Shown piece after piece: positions 1-8,142 of a stretch of 64,000 bases of DNA. The DNA is from Opitutaceae bacterium (GTDB lineage: Bacteria > Verrucomicrobiota > Verrucomicrobiia > Opitutales > Opitutaceae). Made by a program: the position numbers and the translations under genes. The notes beneath the pieces were generated by a model. That model had not been told where the DNA came from, made no database searches, and saw only the letters and a list, made by a program, of their open reading frames with translations. The first letter of the stretch is position 1. Each line of letters opens with the position of its first letter. The stretch covers positions 1-64,000 of the forward strand of contig JANQSC010000026.1 in the NCBI GenBank assembly GCA_028284235.1. Direction: 5' to 3'.

Positions 1-3000
1 GGGTTGCTGGCCCGGTTGTTGGCCTTGGCCGGGCGAGCCTTGCTGGGCGAGGGACTCGTCGGATTGCTGACCCTGCGAGCCGGGCGATTGTCCGTTTGGA
101 CTTTGCCCGTTTGGCGATTCCGATTGTTCGCCGGGATTTTGGCCTTGCTGGCCGGGACTTTGACCTTGCTGGCCGGAATCGGCGAGCTGGGAACCTTGTT
201 GGCCCTCTTGCGGTGTATCTGAATTTTGACTACCGCCTGGACTTACGCCTTGGCCCGGATTGTCTTGTTCGGACTGCGCTTGCAAGTCGCGGGTGAGAGA
301 ATCGAGTTCTTCTTGGGCGAAGCGAAGGGAGGTGGCTTCGTCGCCGAGCACGCTTTCAGCGGCACGTTCCACATTGTCGCGTAGCTCGTCGAATCCGCGC
401 TGCAGATCGGGTTGCATGCCTTGGGACTGTTCGACGAAGCCTTGGCTGAGCATGCGCGAGCTGGTTTCGAGTTGTTCGTCGATGTCGCTTTGGCTTTGCT
501 CGCGAAGGAGGTCGTAGAGTTCCCGGTGGAGGCGTTGCTCGCTGAATTCCGAAGCTTCGGTGACTTCGCGGAGGCCTTGCATGAGGGAGTCGAGCTGTTC
601 TTGTTGTTTGCTCAGTTGGTCGGTGATCTGGTCGCGCTCTTCGGAATTGTCGAGGCGTTGGCCTTCGGTCCGATCGAGTTCATCGAGAGCGTTGCCGATG
701 GCTCGCTGGTTTTCAGCGAGATCGCGGGCGGCTTGGCGAGCGTCGCGGAGTTGCTCGGTGAACTGGCTCGAGGTTTCGTTGCGAAATTCCTCTTTGAGCG
801 ATTCGAGATTTTCCTGGGCGCGGGTGCCGGTGGCAAGCGCCTGGGAAATCTCTTCATTGCTCAAGGATTCGCCGAGTTCGCGCATTTGCTCGCGGGCTTC
901 GTCGAGCTGCTGGCGGGCTTGCCGATTGTCTTCGTTGGACTGGAGGCGATCCATCCGTTGCCGCGCTTCGTCGACGTCGGCCAGCATCTGGCGTTGCTCT
1001 TCTTCGAGGCGTTTGAGCTCGCGGCGAATCCGTTCGCGCTCTTCCTCGTCTTTGGCGTTGGCGATGGCGGTCTGCAGTTCCTGAAGGCGTTGGTTGATGT
1101 CGTCCTGCCGGCGAGCGAGTTCGCTCAATTTGCTGAGTACTTGCAGTTGCTCTTTCTGTTCGGGCGAGGTGAGGCTTTGCGCCTGGCTGGCGGTTTCGTA
1201 TCGGTTTTCTTCGCGCTGAAAATCGAGCTGGTCCAACTGGCGCTGGTTTCGGGACTGTCCGCCTCCACCGCCGCCGGCTTGGCGGGAGCGCGAGACGTTG
1301 AATTCTTTGGGCTGCATTCGCAGGAGGGCCTGCACCGCTCCTTGGGCGCTGGACCAGGCGGGATCGATCAGGTCGTCTTTCTCGTCGTCCAGAATCGTAT
1401 CCAAGTTTTGAGACACTTGGTCCATGAGGCGAGATGCGAGGTTGGCGGCGGCGATGGCTTTTTCTTCCTGAAGACGGGGCTTCATTTCCTCGAGCGTGGC
1501 CCGGGCGTCTTTTTGGGAATCGTTAATTACGGCGGTGTCGTCGAGAAAATGTTCGTCGGACGAGCCGCGCTGTTTCAGTTTCCAAAGGGCGATGGCGATC
1601 TGCCGCTGGGTCTCGATAAGCTCCTCGTTTTGGTTGCCTTGGCCCTGCTGTTGTTGTCCGGCTTGCTCGCCTCCGCTTTCGTTGGCTCGGAAAATCTCCT
1701 CGAGCGAGCGAACTTCAGCGAAATAGAGATCGCTGGTCGAGCGCCGTGGTTCTCCGTCGGGGCCGTAGTCGTCGGCCCAGGCGAACCACGACAGGAGGTC
1801 GTCGACTTCGACGGATTTCTCTTCCAGGGCGAGATAGGTTTCAAATTGGCTGTCGAGATCAAGAGCGCCTTCGGTGTTTGAAGAGAGATAGACGGGGGCC
1901 TCTGAGCCGATGCTGAATCCGAGACCGTAGTCGAGGAGCCCGAAATCGTCGCGGGCTTCGGCTTCCAGGGCGATTTCCTCGATGGGGGAGACTCGCTGGT
2001 CTCCGCGGGGAAAAGCGATTTTCAACTCGGGTCGCTTGTTGGGGAGTGCTTCGACGCGTATGTCGGGCGGAAAGGGGTTTGCTCGACCTTTGTCGTCCGA
2101 GAGTTCGAGGGACATGCGTAGGGACTCGTCCACTACGAAGGATGTTTCGAAGCGCGTGCGTTCGGGGTTGGCGGCGACGAGCGGAGTTTCGGTTCCGTCG
2201 CGGGACCTTAGAACTGCTTCCTCGACCGGTTTGTTGGTGGTGAAGGAGTATGTGACTTCGGTTCCCTCCACAGCGCTGATACGGCGGGTATCTTCGATGA
2301 CGCGAGTCGGGATTTGCGTGTAGTCGGGAAACTGGAGCGTGGCGTCGGCTTGCAGCAGGGCGGGAAGGTCGAAAACTTCGATGTTGTACGGATCCGAGTC
2401 GACGCCGTCGTACTCAATTTGGTAGACTAGGTCGGATTCGATTTTCCGAAGCGAGTAGACGAAGACTGGATCGGATAGGCTCTGGCCCATGTTCTGACTG
2501 GTTTTACGTCCATCCGGGTAAAGAGTGGTAAGGGTTACGTCCTTGGGGAGGGACGCGCCGTCGAATCGAGCCGTGACGACGACCGTGGATCCGCGTTCGG
2601 CTTCCGTGTCGCCAGGATCGACTGTGAGTACTAGATTGGGATTGGATACGCTGATACGTCTCTCTGTGGCAGAAGGTTGAATAACAAAGGCGACGGCGAG
2701 TAGAACGCAAAGCGGGAGGGTGGCGACGGCGTTGTGGAAGAGCGCTCGTTTACGCGCTTTCTCTCCGGCGGCGTTCCAATTAGCGATGGTCGGGTGATCG
2801 AGGATTTCGGATACCAGCTTCTTTTGCAGGAAGTGGAAGGAGCCCTCTTGGCTCGACTGTTCCATTGCGGTGGAAAGTGCCTGGTCGAGCTCGGGATTTC
2901 TTGATTCGATTGCTCGGGCGGCTGCAATATAGTCGAGCGGGGTTCGATTCGCGTCGCGTCGTCCGAGAAAGAGAGTGCTAGCGATAGTGCCTAGTGTGGC

Positions 3001-3210
3001 GACGACCAGGAACGGCGCGATCGCTGGCAGGAGAAACGCGAGGGTAAGGAAAACGATGCCGATGACGGACGCGATGCGCCAGCGACGGGTCTGTCGTTGC
3101 AAGAGTCGAGTGGAGCGTATGCGGTTGGCGACTTCGTGAGTTTCGCCTTTGAGCCGTGGATCGGCATTGGCCCCGATCGCTTTTATCAGAGTGGTGGATT
3201 TTGGTTTCAT
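1..3210 (-). CDS. DUF4175-like membrane protein, partial (C-terminus beyond the left edge)
   Basis: The frame stays open from an ATG at 3210 to the window edge, giving 1070 visible codons. The start overlaps the stop of the upstream BatA-like gene as ATGA, so the two are translationally coupled. I see one or two membrane segments near residues 45-82 and another near 155-175. A beta-rich region follows, then a very long charged coiled coil rich in Glu, Gln and Arg (roughly residues 480-960). The visible end is a low-complexity tail of Gln, Gly, Pro and Ser. This order is typical of DUF4175-type proteins found with MoxR and DUF58 genes in Planctomycetes and Verrucomicrobia. Its biochemical role is unknown; an envelope role is inferred from the membrane segments and neighbours. 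Confidence 0.8.
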   Translation of the reverse strand, partial: MKPKSTTLIKAIGANADPRLKGETHEVANRIRSTRLLQRQTRRWRIASVIGIVFLTLAFLLPAIAPFLVVATLGTIASTLFLGRRDANRTPLDYIAAARAIESRNPELDQALSTAMEQSSQEGSFHFLQKKLVSEILDHPTIANWNAAGEKARKRALFHNAVATLPLCVLLAVAFVIQPSATERRISVSNPNLVLTVDPGDTEAERGSTVVVTARFDGASLPKDVTLTTLYPDGRKTSQNMGQSLSDPVFVYSLRKIESDLVYQIEYDGVDSDPYNIEVFDLPALLQADATLQFPDYTQIPTRVIEDTRRISAVEGTEVTYSFTTNKPVEEAVLRSRDGTETPLVAANPERTRFETSFVVDESLRMSLELSDDKGRANPFPPDIRVEALPNKRPELKIAFPRGDQRVSPIEEIALEAEARDDFGLLDYGLGFSIGSEAPVYLSSNTEGALDLDSQFETYLALEEKSVEVDDLLSWFAWADDYGPDGEPRRSTSDLYFAEVRSLEEIFRANESGGEQAGQQQQGQGNQNEELIETQRQIAIALWKLKQRGSSDEHFLDDTAVINDSQKDARATLEEMKPRLQEEKAIAAANLASRLMDQVSQNLDTILDDEKDDLIDPAWSSAQGAVQALLRMQPKEFNVSRSRQAGGGGGGQSRNQRQLDQLDFQREENRYETASQAQSLTSPEQKEQLQVLSKLSELARRQDDINQRLQELQTAIANAKDEEERERIRRELKRLEEEQRQMLADVDEARQRMDRLQSNEDNRQARQQLDEAREQMRELGESLSNEEISQALATGTRAQENLESLKEEFRNETSSQFTEQLRDARQAARDLAENQRAIGNALDELDRTEGQRLDNSEERDQITDQLSKQQEQLDSLMQGLREVTEASEFSEQRLHRELYDLLREQSQSDIDEQLETSSRMLSQGFVEQSQGMQPDLQRGFDELRDNVERAAESVLGDEATSLRFAQEELDSLTRDLQAQSEQDNPGQGVSPGGSQNSDTPQEGQQGSQLADSGQQGQSPGQQGQNPGEQSESPNGQSPNGQSPGSQGQQSDESLAQQGSPGQGQQPGQQP

Positions 3211-5270
3211 GCGGTCACAGCGTCCTCTCTCGTTTGCAGTTTTCGGGCGATAAGGCTTTCCAGTATCAGAAGGCTCGCGACGGCCAGAATAACCCACCGC
3301 CAAATCTGCTGTTGGCTTTCAAGTTCGACCGCGTTTTGGGCTCGGAGTTCGGATTCGGATGCGGCCGCCTCGTTTTGGCGATCGTAGGGGGAGTCGATGG
3401 GCGCTCCGAGTCGCTCCCAATCTTCCAGCGCGTAGGGTTCCCACTCGCTTTCCTCCGGCGCGATTTGCAAGGCGACCCATCGGTCGGCCCGTCCATCGGT
3501 GAGCCGATAGAGACCGGGCGCGTTCGGAACTTCCGCGGCGGAGTCGCTCGCGCCGATCGGCTGCCAACGGGCGGTAGTGGATGGGAAAAGGGAGCGAGCG
3601 CTATCGACGCGAACGACGCTCGGCTGATCGGGGCCGCCGGCGGCGCGTTCGAAGAGACGTTGCAGCCAGGGGACGAATTTGGTGGAGAGCGTCCATTGGC
3701 TGGCTTTGGGCCCCCAGTCGCCTACCCACAGGGTGACCGATCCGCGACCGATGGTTCGCTCGAGGACGGCGGGAGAATCGTCGTCGTATCGAGCGACGAT
3801 CGATGCCTGGCTGCTGGACGGAAGTCTGAGAGCATGTGTATGCCAGAATCGAATACGGGAGAAGTCGCTGAATCTCGGATCCGAAAATAAAACGAACGAG
3901 GGGTGTTGAAAATCGATGAATCCGAGTCGGGAATCCGCTCGGTCGATGCGCGCGTCGGACCAGCCGGTTTCCTGGAAGAGGGACTGTGCGGTGGGGATGA
4001 GGTCGGGCGATTGGAGAAGGACGAGGGCGTGGGAGCCCGATTCGACGGCATCTTGGACGGATTGAACAGTGGCCCGGTCGAGCGGGGAATCGACGAGGAG
4101 GAACGGAGGCGCCCGATTCTCGGCGTTGTCGGGCATGTCGGGCCCGCCAAAGGTGACGACGGGATCGCTCCAGCCGGCGCTCGCTCGCTTGATGTAGAAG
4201 GCGGATCGATTGGGATCGTCCGCGTTTTCGGGATCGCCGTAATAGTGAAGGGCCATGGGGCGGGGGCGTTCCTCGGCGATGTAAAGTGTGTTGTCGAAGG
4301 GCTCGTTGTCTCCGGACAGTTCGACTTTGAAGGGGCCTTCCGTTTCGGCGGGAACCTCGAGAAGCGCTATGGCGTTGTCGCCAGAATTCGAATACAATTG
4401 TAGTGGGTCACCCAAAAGGGTGCCAGTTTGAGCGTCGTAGAGACTGAGCGTCCGTTCGCTGTTTTGGATGATGCCGGTGGTTTGCACGCCGATTCTCATT
4501 TTGCGCTGGGATTCGTCGCTTCCGCTCCAGCCCAGCCAGCGAATTCCGGTGTTTCCGGGCTGGGAGCCCTGAACGGTGGCGATGTCGAATCGGCAGCCCT
4601 CCGGCCATTCGCGTCCAGCGATGCCGGCGATGCGGGCGGACTTCTGTGTGTCGGAGATGAGGACGATTCGCTTGTCGGAGCGCAGTTCGCGGTTTTCGTC
4701 AACTTGCTCGAGCGAGGCGAGGGCCAAGCCGATTGCGTCGTCAAGGCGGCTGGCTCCCCAGGTCGGCTCGTTTTCGGCGAGGGTGGCGGAGGCGAGCGTT
4801 TTGCGCTCGTTGGGAGGCCACTCGTTCCATTGCTCGAAGGTGACGAGGGTTCGCGCGGTCGCGGCGGAAGAGATTAGGGAGAGTTGATCAGTCGCCGCGA
4901 GATCGTCGACGTACGATTCCACTTGCTCAACGGCGTTTTCCCAGGCTCCGGTCCGCTGCATGCTGGCGCTGCTGTCGATGATGACTACGAGGGCGTTAGG
5001 CGTCGTCAGAGCGGGCGTGATGGGCAAGTTGGACTGGATAAAGGGTCGTCCGAAGGCGAATGCGAGCAGACCGATAATGGCGCAGCGGAGAAGGAGGAGC
5101 CAGGGATTCTGGATACGGCTCTTTCGCTGCAGTTGCGGAGGCGATTCCTTGAGGAATTGAGTAGCGGAAAAGCGGATACGGTCTTTGGTGGCCCGCCGGA
5201 TCAGGTGGAATATGATGGGGCCGGCGATGAGGAGCGCTCCCGCGAGAAACCAAGGGGACAGCAAGCTCAT
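3207..5270 (-). CDS. BatA-like membrane protein with von Willebrand factor A domain
   Basis: 687 aa. The N-terminus has the two-helix BatA-type membrane module (residues about 3-25 and 56-77). A VWA domain follows, with the metal-site motif DSSAS at residues 99-103 and further acidic positions downstream. The middle is long and of unknown fold, and a last membrane helix lies near the C-terminus, before a short basic tail. It overlaps the DUF58 gene upstream and the DUF4175-like gene downstream by 4 bp each, so the three are probably translated as a unit. In MoxR operons such proteins are thought to act as membrane-bound partners of the AAA+ ATPase; that role is inferred here. Confidence 0.85.
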   Translation of the reverse strand: MSLLSPWFLAGALLIAGPIIFHLIRRATKDRIRFSATQFLKESPPQLQRKSRIQNPWLLLLRCAIIGLLAFAFGRPFIQSNLPITPALTTPNALVVIIDSSASMQRTGAWENAVEQVESYVDDLAATDQLSLISSAATARTLVTFEQWNEWPPNERKTLASATLAENEPTWGASRLDDAIGLALASLEQVDENRELRSDKRIVLISDTQKSARIAGIAGREWPEGCRFDIATVQGSQPGNTGIRWLGWSGSDESQRKMRIGVQTTGIIQNSERTLSLYDAQTGTLLGDPLQLYSNSGDNAIALLEVPAETEGPFKVELSGDNEPFDNTLYIAEERPRPMALHYYGDPENADDPNRSAFYIKRASAGWSDPVVTFGGPDMPDNAENRAPPFLLVDSPLDRATVQSVQDAVESGSHALVLLQSPDLIPTAQSLFQETGWSDARIDRADSRLGFIDFQHPSFVLFSDPRFSDFSRIRFWHTHALRLPSSSQASIVARYDDDSPAVLERTIGRGSVTLWVGDWGPKASQWTLSTKFVPWLQRLFERAAGGPDQPSVVRVDSARSLFPSTTARWQPIGASDSAAEVPNAPGLYRLTDGRADRWVALQIAPEESEWEPYALEDWERLGAPIDSPYDRQNEAAASESELRAQNAVELESQQQIWRWVILAVASLLILESLIARKLQTREDAVTA

Positions 5271-6178
5271 ACGGCGACCCTCCCGTGCAGGGGTTGACGT
5301 TTGAGCAGGTCGATCAACGCGAAATCGAGCGGTTTGTTGGTCGGGGCGATCAAGTGCCGCACGCCGCGTTGCTCCAGGGCTTCCTGGATTTTAGCCTGAT
5401 GGGCGGCGAAGCTTTCTTTATACGCGCTTCTCGCTTCGCCTGGATCGATGTAGAGTCGTTTTCCGGTTTCCAGATCCTCCCATTGGGAGGCTTTGCCGAA
5501 GTCGAGGTCGAGTTCGGCGGAGTCGAGGATCTGCACGGCCCGCACGTCGTGTCCGGCGGCGATAAGTTGGCCGAGCGGGGTCTCCCATTCTTCTGGCGGG
5601 GAGAGGAAGTCGGAGAGAACGATGATGAGGCTACGTTTGCGATTGAGCAAGGCGGCTTGCTCGAGCCCTTGTCCGATTTGAGTATCGCGGCCTTCGGATT
5701 CGCGCGAGAGAAGGGAGAGGATGCGGCGGAATTGGCCGGGTCGCCAGCGAGCGGGAAGGTAGGCGTGCAGATCGGCGTCGAAGAGACCGAGTCCCACTAC
5801 GTCGCGTTGCTGGAGCAGAAAGTAAGCGAAGGTGGCCGCGAAGGTGCGGGCGTATTCCGCTTTCGAAACATCGCCCGAGGCGAACCCCATCGACCGGCTG
5901 GTATCGACGAGGATCATACAGCGCAGATTGGTTTCGTCCTCGAACTTCTTGATAAATTCCTTGTCGGTGCGGGCCAGTACTTTCCAGTCCAAATAGCGGA
6001 GGTCGTCGCCGGGCGAGTACTGGCGGTACTCGGTGAATTCGACGGAAAACCCTTCCAGCGGGCTGCGGTGCAGCCCGGACCACAGTCCTTCCACGATCAC
6101 GCGAGCCCGCAGCTCGAGATCGCGGATAGCGAAGAGGGCGGCGGGGTCGATGCCGGTTTTTTTGGGGCGAGTGGACAT
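5267..6178 (-). CDS. DUF58 domain protein
   Basis: 303 aa, cytoplasmic. The family core is easy to see: the YSPGDDLRYLDWKVLART stretch near residues 52-69, then a VWA-like fold with DTSRSM, a degenerate metal site. DUF58 proteins nearly always sit directly after a MoxR ATPase and are taken to be its adaptor or substrate-binding partner. Here the MoxR gene lies 51 bp upstream and the BatA-like gene overlaps its end. The spacer to the MoxR gene carries a short direct repeat (AATTAAGAAGG twice) that also supplies purine-rich sequence before the start. Confidence 0.9.
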   Translation of the reverse strand: MSTRPKKTGIDPAALFAIRDLELRARVIVEGLWSGLHRSPLEGFSVEFTEYRQYSPGDDLRYLDWKVLARTDKEFIKKFEDETNLRCMILVDTSRSMGFASGDVSKAEYARTFAATFAYFLLQQRDVVGLGLFDADLHAYLPARWRPGQFRRILSLLSRESEGRDTQIGQGLEQAALLNRKRSLIIVLSDFLSPPEEWETPLGQLIAAGHDVRAVQILDSAELDLDFGKASQWEDLETGKRLYIDPGEARSAYKESFAAHQAKIQEALEQRGVRHLIAPTNKPLDFALIDLLKRQPLHGRVAV

Positions 6179-6229
6179 GGGTTAAATTAAGAAGGAAGAA
6201 GTATGAATTAAGAAGGGTGTGTTCTGATT

Positions 6230-7225
6230 TTAGCCGAGGGTTTCGATCAATTTTTGGGTGACGGTTTCTACAGTTTGTCCTTCTGCTTCGGCTCGGTAGT
6301 TGAGGAGGACGCGGTGACGCAGGACCGGCGGGGCGAGGGCGATGATGTCGTCTTTGGTAACGTGAGCCCGGGCGTTCCAGAGGGCGAGCGCTTTGCCGGC
6401 GAGGACGAGGCCTTGGGCGGCGCGCGTGCCGGCGCCCCAGCTGACCCATTCTTTTACGAAATCGGGCGCCGCGGAATCGCTGGGCCGGGTGGAAGCGGCG
6501 AGGCGGACGGCGAATTGTATGACTTCGTCGGATACGGGGACTTTTTTTACGAGAGACTGGAATTCGATGATGTCTTCGGCGGAGAAAACGGGCTCGATGG
6601 GGTCGTGGTTCTTGGAGGTGGTTTGTCGCACGACTGCGACTTCGTCCGCTTCGGGAAGGTAGTCGATTAGGACGTTGAAGAGGAAGCGGTCGAGCTGGGC
6701 TTCGGGGAGCGGGTAGGTGCCTTCCATTTCCACGGGGTTTTGAGTGGCGAGCACGAAGAAAGGCTCGGAGAGCTGGTGTCGCGCGCCGGCGGCGGTTACT
6801 TGATGCTCTTGCATCGCTTCGAGTAGGGCGGACTGGGTTTTGGGCGGTGTGCGGTTGATTTCGTCGGCGAGGAGGAGGTTGGTGAAGATGGGTCCTTTGG
6901 CGAAAACGAGGGCGCGACCTTCCGGGGTGTCGGTGAGGATTTCGGTTCCGGTGATGTCGGCCGGCATGAGGTCGGGCGTGAATTGGATCCGCTGGAACTC
7001 GAGCTGGAACACTTGGGCAACCGATTTGACGAGCAAGGTTTTGGCGAGTCCGGGGGCGCCGGTGATGATGCAGTGGCTGCCGGAGAGGAGGGCGAGCAGG
7101 ATTTGCTCGACGACCGCGGTTTGGCCGATGATGGCTTTTCCGAGTTCGGCTTCGACGCGGCTGCGTCCCTCTTGCAGTCGGTTGAAGGCGGCCTCTTGCG
7201 TTTCGTTGGTTTCGAGTAAAGACAT
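6230..7225 (-). CDS. MoxR family AAA+ ATPase
   Basis: 331 aa. Walker A is GAPGLAKT at residues 56-63 and Walker B is LLLADE at 117-122, followed by the MoxR-typical NRTPPKTQSALLEAMQE stretch. Sensor motifs (ATQNPVEMEGTYPLPEAQLD) follow. Length and architecture are normal for the family. MoxR ATPases act as chaperone-like remodelling enzymes that help assemble or activate partner proteins, commonly VWA-domain proteins, and the two following genes encode such proteins. It is gene three of a six-gene operon. Confidence 0.95.
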   Translation of the reverse strand: MSLLETNETQEAAFNRLQEGRSRVEAELGKAIIGQTAVVEQILLALLSGSHCIITGAPGLAKTLLVKSVAQVFQLEFQRIQFTPDLMPADITGTEILTDTPEGRALVFAKGPIFTNLLLADEINRTPPKTQSALLEAMQEHQVTAAGARHQLSEPFFVLATQNPVEMEGTYPLPEAQLDRFLFNVLIDYLPEADEVAVVRQTTSKNHDPIEPVFSAEDIIEFQSLVKKVPVSDEVIQFAVRLAASTRPSDSAAPDFVKEWVSWGAGTRAAQGLVLAGKALALWNARAHVTKDDIIALAPPVLRHRVLLNYRAEAEGQTVETVTQKLIETLG

Positions 7226-7274
7226 ATTTTGGAAATAGTGAATATTGAATTGTGAATTATGAAATCTTCTCGGC

Positions 7275-8135
7275 TTAGTGGGTCATGGCGTAGAATACGA
7301 TGTTGATACCCATGGGGTAGGCTCGCTTTTCGGCGAACTCCCTAAAGTACCATTCGTCCTCGCCCTCGCGTTCCCAGCCGTCGCCGAGGTCTGTATTGTG
7401 ACAGATGATACACATGATGCGCCCGTTGTCGTCGAAGATCGCCTTGTAGTGAACTTCCTCGGTTCCGTAGCCTTGGTGGCTGACGACGCCATAGCCGGCC
7501 CGGTAGTTTTGGATGGCGTGTCCGGCGCTGGGGATTTGCGGTTTTTCCTTCAGGTCGAAGACCATGTGGAAGATGGGGTGGTCGATTGAGAGCTCGACGG
7601 GTTCGCGGTCGGGAAAGACGCGGCTCATCTCGTAGGCGAAATTGTCGTACTCGTCGTCGCCCCAGAAATCGTCGACCATGAGGAAGCCGCCGTTGAGGAG
7701 GTAGTTTCGGAGAGCCACGACTTCCTCTTCCATGAAGACGAGTCGCCCCGGTTCGATGATGTAGAGGAAGGGATAGTTGAAGAGGTCGTCTTTGGTGAGC
7801 TCGACCACGACGGAGTCGGGATCGACTTTGAGGCTGGTCATTTGCTGGAGCCGGAACGCGAAGTTGAGTTCGGCGTCGGGGTAGTCGGTGGCCCAGCCGC
7901 CGCGTCCCCATCCGCGTCCGCCATGTCCCCAGCCGCCTCGGCTGGAGCTATATTTGACGCGGGCGAAGGTGAAAACGTCTTGCTTGAATTCGGGGTCGAC
8001 TTGCCATTCGGGGACGCCGGCCCGGTCGTCGTAGCGATCTCTGTTGTAGCGTTGGCCGTTGAGCGGCAGGTTCAGGCCGATTGCCAAGGCGAATGCGGCG
8101 AGCGCGAGTTTAATCGAGTGTGTGTCTTTTGGCAT
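7275..8135 (-). CDS. DUF4159 domain exported protein
   Basis: 286 aa with an N-terminal hydrophobic segment (about residues 8-27) that looks like a signal peptide, then a short Gly/Arg/Trp-rich linker (RGGWGHGGRGWGRGGW). The rest matches the DUF4159 pattern, a Rossmann-like, glutamine-amidotransferase-like fold: a strand ending MVDDFWGDDEYDNF, and the HPIFHMVFDL and MGINIVFYAMTH motifs. The family is regularly found with MoxR, DUF58 and VWA genes, as here, but no activity has been shown that I know of. The gene starts 7 bp after the TPR/peptidase gene and ends 49 bp before the MoxR gene. Confidence 0.85.
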   Translation of the reverse strand: MPKDTHSIKLALAAFALAIGLNLPLNGQRYNRDRYDDRAGVPEWQVDPEFKQDVFTFARVKYSSSRGGWGHGGRGWGRGGWATDYPDAELNFAFRLQQMTSLKVDPDSVVVELTKDDLFNYPFLYIIEPGRLVFMEEEVVALRNYLLNGGFLMVDDFWGDDEYDNFAYEMSRVFPDREPVELSIDHPIFHMVFDLKEKPQIPSAGHAIQNYRAGYGVVSHQGYGTEEVHYKAIFDDNGRIMCIICHNTDLGDGWEREGEDEWYFREFAEKRAYPMGINIVFYAMTH

Positions 8136-8142
8136 GGTTTGA

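Noticed and set aside
412..1881. A 489-codon open frame on the plus strand
   Set aside because: It lies opposite the DUF4175-like coiled coil. Its Leu/Ala/Phe-rich product is what reversed Gln/Glu/Arg codons give; the minus frame has proper domains and operon coupling.
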